A stretch of DNA of 64,000 nucleotides, taken from NCBI GenBank assembly GCA_011109175.1, contig RDEW01000032.1:154404-218403 (forward strand). Reading direction: 5' to 3'. Both the position numbers and the translations under genes were made by a program. The stretch comes from Dicyema japonicum (taxonomy: Eukaryota > Dicyemida > Rhombozoa > Dicyemidae). This document shows positions 10,600 through 23,174 of this stretch, piece after piece. Under the pieces are notes generated by a model that worked only from the letters and a program-made list of their open reading frames with translations, was not told the DNA's origin and searched no databases. The number at the start of each line of letters is the position of its first letter. Position 1 is the first letter of the stretch.

Positions 10600-11800
10600 T
10601 TAATTTTCAAATTTTAATTTTTTTAATTAATTTTTTTAATTATTAATTATTTTAAATATTTGCGCTGTCGTGTAATTTTTACGAGTAAAAATTTTAATAC
10701 AGTCAGACCCCCGAATGAAGCAAAAATTCCCCACTTTTGAGGTTTTCTCAAAAATTGAGGGTATTAAAGGCTAAATAAAAAATGTGAAAAAATTACTTTT
10801 ATAATAAAAATAACTATAGCATGAATTAAAAATGATTAGATTTTTTGATAAAAAATCTGTTATTTTTATATTATTTTGTTTATTTTTTGTAGTATTGTCT
10901 TCATCATCCAATTATTAAAATGATTTTAAAAGCTTTAATTATTCCTCGGTCACAAGGCTGTATTTTTGAAGTTTTATTTTCTCGAAAAAATATTATGCCA
11001 ATGTTTGAATATTAGATCGACGTAGTATGACAAGTTCCACTATCCATCAGTAATGCTATTTTTTCTTATTTCTCTCATTTCTTCTTTAATACGAGATAAC
11101 TAAATTTCAAAAATATTTTTTGTCATTAAAACTTTGTATGAGGCATCATGGCAATGACTTTTAGATTTACTTCTCTCAATAGTCGAGTCGACTTGGACCC
11201 TCTTGACCTTATAAGTGGTTTATGTTTTTTCCAGTGTAGCTGCAACATAAGTGAAGCGAGAGAAGTTCTTATCTTATCTTATGTCCCTTGGTGATTCACT
11301 TTTGTAGCAAAACATTTTTTTAACAAATATTCATAAAAAATCTTAGTTTCATCGCAATTTAAAATGTTTTCTTCATCACATTCTTTGAGTAAATCATTGA
11401 ATTTTTACCGAAAGTTTTCTGTTGCATTTTATTGTTGACCTTGAAATTTAAAATCACGGAACGCAGTATTTCTGGAGAGTTCCAGCCACCAATGCTTCTT
11501 GAACCCACGATACGAATGAACCATGGAACGTGCCCTCGAGACTGCGAAAATCTAATCACTCGACCGATATGTGCTTGTTTGGGGTCTAGGTGGAGGAGCA
11601 TCGGGTCAATATGAGGTCCTTGCTATAGCATGCTGGGATCACGTGATTAGTCAATTTGTGTAACCGTGGTCTCTGGTATTATTATTATTAATCTGGAAAC
11701 CTTTGGATCTCAGAACGAAAAACTTAAAATTTCGTATTTAATTAGTACCCATTTACACAGTTTGACATAGAGATGTCTTAATATAGGATTTCTTCCTTTT
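10600..11800. other. AT-rich intergenic DNA, one possible repeat near 11440-11690
   Basis: No gene seen. The GC-richer segment 11450-11690 ends in a TATTATTATTATTAAT tract and could be a decayed SINE or LINE tail; its head could not be matched to the SINE family of this window. Confidence 0.4.
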
Positions 11801-11809
11801 TCATTTTCA

Positions 11810-12135
11810 GTCGGTATGGACCTGATTATGTTTCACCAAAACGAGGTCGGACTGTTTACTCAAAATACCTTCCCCTTGGATCAAATCGAATATTACATTA
11901 TGAAAACTCTTCAGTCGAAGAATGAAGTGATGTCCGCGACGGTAGGGTATGTGATGAAAATAGAAGAGGGCAGACCAACTTAGCACCACTCTTCGGAAGT
12001 GGAAGCCTGTAATGGACTATTGGAGAATGGAGTTGGTCATGCATACTCTCTCCCATGGGTTCCTTCCTTGCATTAATTAGTTATGACTGCTTTTCCTGGG
12101 CTTACCAAAGATTGTAATCCTAGGGTAATGAATTA
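11810..12135. repeat. Dispersed repeat, copy 2 (pair with 7262-7560)
   Basis: It shares AAGTGATGTCCGCGACGGTA, a GTGATGAAAAT phrase, GAAGTGGAAGCCTGTAATGG and a closing GGGCTTACCAAAGATTGTAA segment with 7262-7560 in the same order and orientation. Function and class are unknown. Confidence 0.5.
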
Positions 12136-12139
12136 ATTA

Positions 12140-13005
12140 AAATAGTACTACTATTTCTCTATCTCCCTTTCAGAATTACTATTAATTTGCCTTTATCATT
12201 CACATACAGTGCTACGCACATATGTAAACTATATTTCAACATTGTATTTCATTCACGGCACGGTACTAATTGATTACGGACCGGCAACAGTTGGTGCTCA
12301 CTTTTTGGAGAGTTTGAAATACACAATATAATTAAAAATTTAATTTTTAATTTGTAAAATTATGTATTTAATTATGTAACAAATGAGAAATAATTTAGTA
12401 ATAATTAATATATAACAATATAAAAGAATAATAGGATATGGAAAAAGTTATTTCATCCCAGCAATTTACATACAAACATAATTTGGATTCAAAATATATC
12501 TAATTTTTTCACAAAAATAAAAATAATTATAACGAAAATTACATTGAATTATTTTATTTTCTGATGAGATTAGAAAACATTTATATTTTAATTTTTAAAA
12601 TAAATCATCCTAACTCAAAATATCGGAATGTTTATTATTTGTTTATTCAGAACCCCGGAATGTTATTCTATCAATACATTGAGAAAAACAATTTTTTATT
12701 TTAAATACAAATCTATATCAAGATCTAATGATTACTCTGATGTTGTTTCGAATTTTCAAAAATAACTGAAAAACTAAAAAAACAAAAATTATGATATTAT
12801 TTACTTTAATATTCCAATGCACTCAATATTATCTGATATCTGTTTTTTATTATATCAGCTAAATGGGATTAAATAGAATTTTCTGGCAGAATATTTCCAC
12901 AAAATAAAAATCCTCATAAACAACATTTAAACTAAATGCATTTTGGTGGAATTATTTTTGAAACGATTGATAGATGGATAATTTTATTAACATAACAAAA
13001 CTCGT
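12140..13005. other. AT-rich DNA, no feature seen
   Basis: Very AT-rich with no open frame or motif that could be supported. Confidence 0.5.
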
Positions 13006-13009
13006 TACT

Positions 13010-13370
13010 AATTAAAAACTAATTAAAAAAGGAGAAGCCAACGAGTTGTTCTGGTTGATGGGGTCTGGTATAACGGACACCATATGTCTCCTCTTTGAAT
13101 TATTGACCCTTGCATCCAACAAGAATAATTTTTTCAAGTGGTGCAATATTTCCTTAATGGATCTTGCACCTCTCTCATCACTAGGCGGTAATTTAGACTT
13201 TAAATCAAGTCCAAATGCCAGTTTAATAGCATATCTCCTCAATTTATCGAGAAGCTCTACAAGAGTATTCTCTCGTCACTTTCAAACCATCCTTGGAAGC
13301 CATAAACCAAGAATGGTTCTATACAAGCTGTATACACATAAAGACAAAAGTTTCCGGACTCAATGAAACG
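13010..13370 (-). pseudogene. Probable retroelement C-terminal remnant
   Basis: The minus strand reads ACIEPFLVYGFQGWFESDER, then after a stop RRYAIKLAFGLDLKSKLPP and ARSIKEILHHLKKLFLLDAR. The phrase with a conserved Y-G-W followed by a basic RRYAIKL segment resembles the region after the RT in Jockey-type LINEs. No catalytic motif survives. Confidence 0.35.
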
Positions 13371-14510
13371 ATTGCATTTAAGATTTAGTATATTGTCTAT
13401 AAAAAGTTCACAATACTCAGAAGATTAGAATATATTTTCAAGATGAGACAACAGTTTCTCTGAGTTAAAGCCGCTATTTCGTAAACTCAATATAAAAAAA
13501 CCAACAATATCCTAATTTTTCGTCGATGATATTTTTTAGACTTAACAATTTGTGTTAATGACATGAGTGATAAAATATGATGGCTGAATTTGCTAAAATC
13601 TGAAAAAACCAAGTTAAAACTGTTTGACTACTTTCCAGTACACTTAATGTTTTAAAAATGCTCCAAAATTCAAAAATATAAAAAAACTGTTGACGTGACT
13701 AAACAAATTTTTCTAATATGATAATAAACTGAAATAATAATCAGAAATATTTCAAATCTACTTGTTTTAGTGGAATGAAGTTTTCTAATCACTAATCAAA
13801 TTATTTCACAATTTGTCTGGCTTTTATTCACTAAAATGAAAATTTAGTAGAGAATCTTAGTAATTCTCGTTTGGGTTAGTTTTATTATTGATTCTAGTCA
13901 TACGTTATTTATCGATTAGATTTCTCCACTGATTCACATTGGTTTACTTGAAAATTATACATTTTACGGTTTGGGCAATAAATTGATTTCAACCTAATCG
14001 GATGATCAATTTCCGGGGATTTTCGAAAATAAGCCCATGTCTAAAAAATCAACGCAAAAAAATAATCAAAAACAAAAAAACGTTTAAAAATTTATTAAAT
14101 CAATATTATCAATATCATTGATGATTATTCATCAAAAATACCGTCATATTCATTCTCTAATTCAACATGTGCCACATTCCCTTTTTATATTTTTCTGTAG
14201 CCTTGAGTGCAAAAATCAAGAGGAACTTTTTTGCCTCTTGGTGCATTTTCTCAACAAAAAGAATTTGACTGCTCGAAAGTAATTAGAACACATGTCAGAT
14301 CCACTAAAGTAACTGTTTCAATTATTTTGAATATCCATTGAATTGACAAGCAGAATTCACCTTTCTTATATTTATGGTTTTACATTAAAAAACAAATTAG
14401 GCATTTTTTTAAATTATAAAACTTGATTAACTCAAAGAAGCCATAATCTAAGTAGCTTTTCAAGGTTTCAGTCTAGTCACGTAATCTATTTTGAAAACTT
14501 GATACAATGA
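13371..14510. other. AT-rich DNA, no feature seen
   Basis: No gene, repeat copy or RNA could be supported. Confidence 0.5.
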
Positions 14511-16990
14511 ATTGTGTTTATTTATTTAAATCCCCGGATCATCGAGAAAGAAAGACAGAAAAACGTCAGACAGTTAGGTAATCCAATTCCCGCAATCAAA
14601 CTAACCATCAAATGTCTGTCGTCTCACATAGTTCCCACTACCGTGCGAAAGAGCATTCTCTCATCCTGCAGAGGAATCCCATTAGGGGCGGGGAACTTCC
14701 TAACTAATCGACCTACTTTTGCCTTGAAAAAGGACAGGCTAAGCGGGTTTCCGTCCTCCTTACAGACCTGAAGGAATCCGGTTCCGCAACTACGGGTCGC
14801 AGCTTCCGTGAGCAGTGAGTTAATCGTTGATCCAGAGTGAGGGTCCATCATAGATATAGTTTTCCGGTATATTAAATTGATTCTGTTGAGCGTAATCTCT
14901 GATAACGCGAATCTCCATGCAACAGAGGCATACTCCACAGCCGGCGCAATGCAATGGTTTGCCGGTAGAGTTTTCCAACAGAAGCGTCCAAATTTAAAGG
15001 AGTCTTCCGGACAAGCGCGTATAGCATTCAACTTCTGCAGTCCTTTAGTGAGGACTATCTTCGCATGTGAGTTGACGCCTGTGGAACATTAGCCCAAGAA
15101 TTAAAGGAGACCTTGTCACCAGTATCTGAAGAGGATCAGAGGATCAATAAAAATTCTTGGATCTTTTTATGAACAACAGTCTGAAGTGAAAAGTGCACAT
15201 ATTGATTTTTCTGCAGAAATAATTAGTCGGTTAGCAGTCAGCCAATCATAGACATTGCTCACTCCTGCCTAAGCATTTGTGGTTGCGACTTGAGACGATC
15301 GGTTGCGTGTAGCAAATATTAAGTCGTCTGCATAGGATAAAATCAAAAAATTTTCGTCCTCGTAATTTAGTAGGTCGTGGAGGATAAGATTTAAAAGGGT
15401 CTGAGAACTGAGAACCTTGTGGTATTCCGTTAGGTAGTAGTCGTGATTTCGATCTAAGTTGCCCACAGACGACTCCCCCACGTCGTCCAGATAGAAATTG
15501 GCCAACCAAAGCTTTCGGTTTGGACAAATCTTCGAATCAAAAATCTTCTCAATTAGAAGCTTCCTTAGGACTGTGTCGAAAGCCTTGTTTATATCAATTG
15601 ATACCAATATAGTTCGCATGTGTGGTGGGGTGGCATTAAATCCATCGGCTATGAATTGGGATAGTGTGGTTAAATGGGTGGTGGACCTTCCAGGACGAAA
15701 CCATGTTGAAAAGCCGGAGCTTTTCAAGAAGTTTTGATAATGTGCTGGTTAGGTTGATTGCCATGTATGAGGCAGGTTATCTTTCCGGATTTCCATCCTT
15801 CAAAACTGGTTTAATAACAGTTCTTCCAAATCTTGGGAATACTATTGTAGTTAATAGACAGTTTAAATACTTGCGTGGGGTAGCAAATTGCGTATTTGAC
15901 TAAGTGTTTTAGGTGAATTGAAGATACTTTGTCAGGGGTGTAGACCCGTGAGTTCATTAATCCGGCTATTATCTCTAAGACTTGTTTGTCTGAAAATAAT
16001 TTTTGGTAAGGTTATTTTTTGGTTTACAAGCACTTACATTGATATCCAGTTGTTTAGAGAATTTCTTGAAACTGATCGCAGCGTAATATTTCATAATTAG
16101 GTTGGGTGTATATTACAATGTGTTCTGGAGAAGGGTTACCGGTTCCATTTGCATCTTCCAACTTTGATTTAATTTGTTTTAGTGTTTTCCAAAATTGATG
16201 GAATGAACTTTTCCCATTGAGGTGATTGACAAAGTGTCCCCATCTCTAATCCTGGTGTATTTTATGCTCTGGTTGATACTTTTATTTAGTTGTCTGATGG
16301 ATTTCAACTCCGTCAGATGGCATCTTTCCATTTGGTTTCTCCGTTTAATGAGTGTAAGTGTCCGGGAAGTGAGGGTGTCAGCCTTTTGAATGACTTCGAA
16401 CTTCATATGGATGATATTGTTTTGACCAATTCCAGGTCAACGAAGCCAGTCGACCTTCTAATAATTCTCGAAATTTAACTCGGCTGCAATGTCAGGCGTC
16501 TCCGAAATCTTCTTAACATATGAGAGGTGGGATTATGGTCGCTAGAAAAACCATAATTCACATCCCATGTAGTAATTTTTGCAAAAAAGGAAAAACATAA
16601 GGTTATATCAGAAGTGCAGCTATCAGTGGTCCGTAAAAGGGATCTTGTGTGTAATTTAAGGTCATTCAGGATAATCATATAACAGAGGACTGTGAAGTAA
16701 GCCAAACGGGGTGTCCAGCATATAGGTCGCCGCATATTAGTACGTTCTTTAGTACTGAGAGGCGGGGAATATATGGGGTGTAAGATTTTTGAGCAGGATC
16801 CTTGTGGTGGAATACATAGGTTAATCAAATTGATCCAAAAAGACGGGTACAGTTCCATTTTAATGGTGATCTACTACATGATATCATCTGAGTCCAAAAG
16901 TTCTGAGGTCTATCGACTTACGTCAATGAAAGGTATATCGATCTTTATAATTGTGAGTAATACTCTACTTGGTCTTCCTTGACGATCCTT
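14510..16990 (-). mobile_element. Jockey-like non-LTR retrotransposon, long degenerate copy
   Basis: Reading from right to left: an APE endonuclease end at 16860-16475 (DSCTSDITLCF and GFSSDHNPT, the SDH motif), a pre-RT linker at 16406-16100 (SIKYTRIRDGD, then FWKTLKQIKSKLEDA in another frame), the RT at 15800-15270 (FRPGRSTTHLTTLSQF, SIDINKAFDTVLRKLLIEK, then NFLILSYADDLIFATRNR with the catalytic YADD) and a C-terminal region at 15031-14624 (EYASVAWRFALSEITLNRIN). Frames are broken repeatedly and part of the palm before YADD is shortened. The domain order APE-RT-C-terminal region supports a Jockey/I-type LINE. Confidence 0.75.
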
Positions 16991-17500
16991 ACGGATAACC
17001 ATGTATCCCGGGAAGGAAGGTGTTATGGTGGAATAATAGAGCAAGGTCAGCTCGATTTGCAGGGAGCTCTAAGTTCCAGAATCTTCCTTCTAATTTCAAT
17101 TGTATTTACTTGTAGAATTATTAAGTCTCCACGTGGACTAGGGTTTGTTTAAATGTCGCCACATAGCAGGATCAATATGCAGAACAGTGATGACACAAGA
17201 CGAAGGAGGAGACACATAGTTACGGGAACCCTCAAGTGGTGGGAAAAAAGTTAATGGCTCTTTTCGTTCATTTCCGGAATGGGTGACACTTTTTCGGGTG
17301 AGCCACAAGACACCACGTTAAGCAAATTTTACTTATTCCTAAAATATTAATGAGTTCAATATTATTTAATTTCTTTTTAATAATAATTTTATATTTTTGT
17401 TTTAAAAATTTAATTTTAATCTTAGATGCTGGGTTATTGAAAACGTATTTCCTAAAAAACCGTTAGGGGAAATGCGTTTTCAATTCTGAATGCAGCCAGC
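16991..17500. other. No gene recognised
   Basis: The stretch 16991-17340 has mixed base composition but no readable frame; the rest is AT-rich. Confidence 0.45.
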
Positions 17501-17504
17501 CTTG

Positions 17505-17815
17505 ACTAAATGAACTTTTAGTAGTATTTATAGCTCCGCATAGGCAGAACACACACTTTATTTAAGTAAAGAACAGTTAATTTTAACTAATCGTAGAACT
17601 GAGGAATGCTCTTCACTTCTTTTTTTTCTTTTTCTTGTGTGAATGTCCTTTCTAGACAATCCAGTTCCGCAGTGAGTATCCACTGATGATGGCGTCACTC
17701 GTCAAACCTTTTCTGCATCGTAGATTCATGGAACCTTCCACCAGGCAACCTAAATCACCCGTAACCTAAGTCACTTAAGCCTTGACACCTAACCACTATG
17801 CCACCCGGCTTTGTT
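17505..17815 (-). repeat. tRNA-derived SINE, copy 2 (reverse orientation)
   Basis: Read on the minus strand it begins with GGGTGGCATAGTGGTTAGGT (A-box like TGGCATAGTGG) and continues with the same body as 22834-23172: CTACGATGCAGAAAAGG, GTGACGCCATCATCAGTGG, GGAACTGGATTGTCTAGAAA, ACTGTTCTTTACTTAAATAA and GCCTATGCGGAGCTATAAAT at the 3' end. It is nearly full length. Confidence 0.85.
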
Positions 17816-18179
17816 GCTGATGGTAGTCAATTAAATATTTAAGTAACATTGTAGTAGTTTAAACTACTTTAGTACAATTTCTATGTAATTCTAAATTGAA
17901 CAGAAGCATTACATTTGCGAGATTCTCGGATGCAACCTGCAGCGTTAGCGCAGGACGACGTCAACCAATCTGGAAAAAATTGAAAGATCCACTAACTCCT
18001 CATACGTTATTTAATTATCGTATATGGTGGTTCACACATTTACTCTGTTCTTATCTCAATCAGCTACGATTTATGTTAGAAAGATCTCCCTCCAATATCT
18101 TGGTGGTCAGGGCTATTTGAGTTAATATCGCTCGCCATCCTGAGTTTAAAAATCAAAAATATTAATGATTAAGTAAATT

Positions 18180-18620
18180 TAATATTCAACAATCTGACTA
18201 TGCTGCTTGACAAGTCAAAATCACGATTTCAGTCCATTTACTACTATTTTTACTGCTATGGCAATGTATGAGTAATTACATTCTGGTTAATCGTGCTTAC
18301 AGAATAGAGGATATCCCCAAGACTGTGTTTATATTCCACGAACATTTTCTCGAGTGTTTTCAACGCTACTGTCTGAATATATGATTGAACATTTTCTTTG
18401 AGCTGAAGGAGCACCATATTATTTAAAAAATGTAGATTCTATCCTGGGTAAGAATAATCGGCATGATCTTGTAATTATTTTTAATTCACCCACGTGCATG
18501 CTACATTTATCGTGTTTTTCTACTTCGACATATTTTAGATCAAAAAAAGGAGATCTGCTACAAGTCAACATATAATTACGACGATCACTCATCTTTTGTG
18601 AAATTCTATGGATGCTCATG
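18180..18620. repeat. Duplicated block upstream of protease copy 1
   Basis: This stretch aligns by eye with 24545-24960, sharing TTTACTACTATTTTTACTGC or close, AACTGTGTTTATATCCCACG or close, TAAAAAATGTAGAT and a TCTACTTCGACATATTTTAG phrase. It marks the outer limit of the duplication that carries the metalloprotease. No protein family is recognisable on either strand. Confidence 0.6.
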
Positions 18621-18874
18621 CACCTAAATATTAGCAGAACAAAATAATTGAACTTCGAAATTTAAAAAAATATGAGATAGACGTATTTCCTCTACAAAAG
18701 AAAGGGAATTACAATCCCAACAATTAATACACAGAGTATACAAACATCGAGATAGATCAGCACCATGCTGCAGATTGAGAATAATTCTTAACAATCTACT
18801 AAATTACTTGAATCCTTAACGATTATCCTTTTTTTCAAAACAATCAGTTTTTTATTTAAATACCTAAAATTTAA

Positions 18875-19145
18875 ACAATAGAAGTCAGGTAGTTGCCGCC
18901 CTCACTGCGTGGCTGTTTCCTCTCAAAATTGCGAGCGAAATTCGCTCAAATAGCCAGCGGCGTTCACGGAGATCTCCAGTGCATGAGGTGATCCGGTTTC
19001 CAAGACGTCCGAAAAACTCGAGTTTAGAGGGGGAGTAGGATCCGGAAGTCTCCATAGCAAGGGGAACAAATTTGACATCATCGGGAAGGTCGACGTATTT
19101 AATGAGTTTGGCTTTCTCCGCCCGGATTATTGTAGCACTCTCTTG
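18875..19145 (-). mobile_element. RLE-type LINE 3' fragment, young copy
   Basis: Nearly identical to 7612-7850, including the terminal AACAATAGAAGTCAGGTAGT segment. It is a 5'-truncated insertion ending within the endonuclease domain. Confidence 0.8.
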
Positions 19146-19394
19146 ACGATTATCTTTATCATGGAAAAACCTTAGTAAATTCGTTTACATATGAGAACAA
19201 CTATATCACAAATCATTTGTCATGAATCATAAAAATTATTTAAAAAAACTCAATTAAATATGGATGATTAAATTGTTTAATGATTTTTCGAATTAATTTT
19301 GAGTAATTAACATTATTGTCTAAAAGCCATTATAGATATGTCACAGAGCTAGAGCTTAAGAAAATGGATATATTTTATCGAAACAATCACGCAA

Positions 19395-19815
19395 TTTAAT
19401 GGGCCTAGGTTGGCCCAAGAAGATTTCAAATAAGAAATTATACTCCGTGGCACAATCGAGGCCAATAAGCATCGACATTATTGAATCAAGATGGAGACTG
19501 TTTGGGCACGTGCTTAGAATGGAAATAAACTCTCCTGCAAATATAATAATGGACAATTACTTTAACAATGAGAACAACCCATCGTTCAGAAAAAGACCCA
19601 GAGTCACTCTACCCGTGGCTCTGATCAAGGATCTTAATGGAATTGGAAGAAAACTTAAATCCGCAGAAAACTTAGATCTACGGGCAGATGCGCAAAGCAG
19701 AGGGTGATGGAGACTCCTAGTGAAGCAAATCTCGAAACGTGTGGCACAAACGGGACCTTAGTTAATATATCCTACTTTGGTTCTGTGAAAGTGCTTTTAA
19801 TAATAATAACTAAAG
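19395..19815 (+). mobile_element. RTE-like LINE 3' end with TAA tail
   Basis: The frame 19399-19707 contains ISIDIIESRWRLFGHVLRM and RKRPRVTLPVALIKDLNGIG, the C-terminal module of this family. It ends in TTCTGTGAAAGTGCTTTTAA followed by TAATAATAA. Insertion is inside the duplicated block next to protease copy 1. Confidence 0.75.
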
Positions 19816-19829
19816 GTATGTTCCACCGA

Positions 19830-20150
19830 CTCTCTTCAGTGACCAACTATTCGGATGCTGAGTCGGCAAACTGCACCAATAATCGATCCCAAACATATGG
19901 AAGCTACAACCCATAGATGTATGAGATATTGATTGATACGAGTCCATGTTATTATGTATATGCTACTTCAGATTGTATCAATTGCATAATGAGTATTTAA
20001 GACACTTGGAAGTAGATAGAATAATCCAATCATGTATCTAAAAAAACCTCTGTTTATGAGAACACTCATGAACATGACCTATGACGCTTTCCTTGCGAAT
20101 CCTTTTATGCAGAATGTAAGAGGATGATAGTAAAGAATAGGACGAACTCA
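19830..20150. repeat. Duplicated noncoding block, copy 1 (also 25085-25320 and 29585-29875)
   Basis: The three stretches share ACCCATAGATGTATGAGATA-type, CAGATTGTATCAATTGCA-type and GACACTTGGAAGTAGATAGA-type phrases in the same order, each upstream of a metalloprotease copy. No reading frame is conserved. Confidence 0.6.
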
Positions 20151-20573
20151 AAAGAAACATAAAAAAATTGTTACTCTAGATAATCTAATTTTATTATTAT
20201 AACGACTATAAACACTGTCATATGAACAAAATGTCTAATATACTAACTAAGTACATACACGTGCCACACACATGATTATCATTCCACTAGGTTTTTCCAG
20301 CATTGACGGTTGCAGGCCGATTCTTCGACTCTATCGATCTAATATAGAGTTTTTACCCACTTTTTATAATAAAAGTTTCTTTCTATGTTTAATAAATTTC
20401 AAAATACTAAAGTGCTATTAAAACATCTAAAAGACAAGCATAACATTAGAATTAACCAAAAATTTTAATGTAATCAAATTTCCCAAAGTCATATTACACG
20501 CTTCAAAAATAATTGCTGAATATTTTTCCTTATGAACGAATTTTTAAACGATTTTTGCAATTTTGGAAAGAAA

Positions 20574-21358
20574 ATGAATTTTCTATTTTACTCATTATTT
20601 TTTTTCTTTCATAGGTAATCTATTTTGATACAATTTTAGATAACCGGGAATATTTAAGAAAATTAGAGGTTGCAACTGTTATTGATGATGGATTTGTTTT
20701 TATTTTATATTTTTACATATAGCAAAAAGGTTTCTACTATAATGAGGACCAAATGAAAGAGTACGTAAATAAATGGTTCAAATTGTCTCAAAGAGTAAAC
20801 AATTGATAATAATTAGTATTTTAACGCAATAGAAGTAGAATTAAAACTTAAAATAATATACTTTAATAAAGAAACTATATAAAGTAATCCTTATACAACT
20901 TCTATACATTCTATGTCTATCGGTTATTTTCGTGGAGTAGACGCAGTTTTATTTTTTACGTAATTATTGAAGCTAATACCAAGAGAGTCATATGTTCAGT
21001 ACGCAGGAATCGCATTGCTAGAAACTGTTTGCTCAACTCGAGCAGTGGCAATTGTTTTGCAAAAACACAAAGATGAAATGACATCAGAAGTTATGTCTCA
21101 TGAGTTATTCCATGTACTTGGATTTAAACACTTCAAGGCTACTGAAAGTAATTGCATTAAAAATTGTTTAATGAATGCTCGTGTTATTCCCAATGCGTAT
21201 AAAATTATCTAATTTTGAGACACGTGTCAGATTTATCAGTCGCCACTGTACCTGGACTAGAAAACAAATGGAGGTGCCTTAGTAAAACCAATAATGAATC
21301 AAATGCAGCTAAATTCTGGATTTACACCTTTTTTCTTTTCCTGGAACAAAATATATAA
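20574..21358 (+). pseudogene. Compact M12B (ADAM/reprolysin-like) metalloprotease, copy 1, disabled
   Basis: Exons 20574-20614, 20640-20695, 20723-20794, 20817-20959, 20984-21196 and 21220-21358 correspond one to one with copy 2 at 26756-27524; introns are 25, 27, 22, 24 and 23 nt. The zinc site HELFHVLGFKH (HExxHxxGxxH) and the later CIKNCLMN are present. Two lesions are visible: one extra T in the T-run of the signal-peptide exon (about 20602-20609), and an in-frame TAA at 20880-20882 in exon 4. The last exon encodes a hydrophobic C-terminus (AKFWIYTFFLFLEQNI) that copy 2 lacks. It could be a pseudogene, or partly affected by homopolymer errors; the TAA cannot be explained that way. Confidence 0.7.
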
Positions 21359-21359
21359 A

Positions 21360-22330
21360 TTATAATTTAAGGTCTTAACTAGATTACTTATCTTACACTT
21401 ATTAATCAAAATTATTAATTATCTAATAATAATTTTTGGTTAATCACACATAATATTATGTCACAATCCAATGGTGTACCAGTGCCATGATGAACCTTGT
21501 TCGATTTTTTTCAAAAACTTATAATTAATAAATGAAACTTTTTTTTAAAAATATCTTCGTCCTCTCGGTGTTTTTAATATTCCCAAAAGACACCTTCAAA
21601 AATAGAATATATTTTTTTAATACAAAAAACCACGGCAACACCAAACTAAGTAATCCCAGCACGCTCTAGAAGAGACCTCAACTTCCCCAAAGTTCCTTTT
21701 TTAACTCCATACAAGCACGTATCGCCGAATAACTGTATCTTCGTAGTCACAATGGTATGTTCCTATGTTCTTACGTATTAAGGATTCCAGAAGCATTAGA
21801 GACTGAGGCTATCCAGATGTACATCGTTCCGTAATTTTAGATGCTCTTTTTTGGTCAGTTTCTATATTCAAAACATTTGTCAAAGAAGTGCATCTCTCAA
21901 TGTATTTGTAGTATATAGAATTCAAAATAGGATGATTTCCAATCTTCCATAAGTGAGGTTAAATAAGTGACTCTTTGTACATGGAAGTACACCTATTCGG
22001 GTAAAGATATTGCAGTAGTTTGTCAGTAAGTGACGCTAAGTTTCCAGTCTACACGTTTCTAGTTGAATTTCTCTGGAAACCTTCTCCCAGTTTAGGTTTC
22101 TCTTTCGATCTCGATAATAATAGCAGTTTACATTTTATTCTCAAAATTGGTAGAAGCCGAGGATCACCATTGGCAAAGGCACACCATTTAACCGTGACAT
22201 ATTATGTACATGTAACGTATTTCAGAGTGAGTATAGAATCAGCTAGGCCACTATATAGCCGAATTGTCGAAGAGGATGAAGACTACTGATTTACTCAATG
22301 TAATGCAGTTTATTCCACTCGCTGAGGTGA
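21360..22330. repeat. Duplicated block downstream of protease copy 1
   Basis: Matches 27525-28345 in order: ATCTAATAATAATTTTTGGT, GAAGAGACCTCAACTTCCCC or close, TAGTTGAATTTCTCTGGA or close and GATCACCATTGGCAAAGGCA or close. Minus-strand pieces of both copies give similar SYFEFYI-type phrases with stops, possibly an old retroelement, but no family could be named. Confidence 0.55.
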
Positions 22331-22833
22331 CACTCGGTACCTATAGTTCCCCTGAAAGTGTAATTTAAGAATTGTCTGCGTCAAATTTTTGCGCGTTTTT
22401 TAAATCTTCGTGAATTCACGGAATAATTTAAAATAAATCAAAGATAACAACTTAGCTTTAGTTTCATGTAAAGTTTATTATTTAACAGCACAATAAAAAA
22501 ATAGAAAAATATAAATATTCATTAAATATTCGACTAGTTAAACTACATGTTAATTAGAATTCTTTTGCAAGTTAGAGCGTGTCATGTCTTTCGCCGTTCC
22601 TGGTGGCGCCCCAACTGTGGATTTAGTCGCACAGTAAAAATAATCATTTTCTTACACCAATTCAAAAGAAAATCATCCTTGGACAGCTCTCTCAGTTAGA
22701 ACAGGTTAATTAGCAACAAGGTAATGAGTCAATAGCAAAGAATCATATAAGCATGTGTTTCTCACCAAGGGGCGATTTTTATGCCAGGTGGCGATTTTTT
22801 AATTACTGATTTTTTAATTTGATATATTTAAAA

Positions 22834-23172
22834 TTGGCATAGTGGTTAGGTGTCGGGCTAAAGTGGCTTAGGTCACGAGTTCGATTCTCGCTGCTGTTGA
22901 CCTGATGGAAGGCTCCACGCATATACGATGCGAAAAGGACTTGAAGAGTGACGCCGTCATCAGTGGGGATTCACTGCGAAACTGGATAGTCAAAAGGACA
23001 TAAACACAAGAAAAAAAAGAAGTGAAGAGCATTCCTTGGTTCTCCTTTTACGATTAGTTATAATAACTGTTCTTTACTTAAATAAAGTGTGTGTGCTGCA
23101 CGAGCGAAACCCTAGGCATCTTACGTGCTTATGACAACGCGGATGTGCTTAATTATTAATATTATTATTATT
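22834..23172 (+). repeat. tRNA-derived SINE, copy 3, best-preserved head
   Basis: It begins TTGGCATAGTGGTTAGGTG (A-box like TGGCATAGTGG), with the B-box region GAGTTCGATTCTC about 35 bases later. The body contains GTGACGCCGTCATCAGTGGG, GAGCATTCCTTGGTTCTCC and TAACTGTTCTTTACTTAAAT, and the copy ends in a TTAATATTATTATTATTA tail. Length is about 340 bp. A tRNA-derived, RNA polymerase III type promoter is inferred from the two boxes. Confidence 0.85.
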
Positions 23173-23174
23173 AA

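Noticed and set aside
20880-20882. Alternative genetic code with TAA read as an amino acid
   Set aside because: CPSF73 and protease copy 2 use TAA only as the final stop, and PP1 ends in TAG; a lesion in copy 1 is simpler.
20967-21212. Leishmanolysin (M8) identity for the HELFHVLGFKH protein
   Set aside because: The zinc motif alone fits M8, but the order LEVATVIDDGF, VNKWFKLSQRV, GxAxxxTVCS, HExxHxxGxxH within 25 residues, CxxxCLMN matches M12B better. M8 has a long insert before its third histidine.
22834-22915. Functional tRNA gene
   Set aside because: A- and B-box-like sequences are present but the arms do not fold as a tRNA, and the segment is the head of a repeated SINE.
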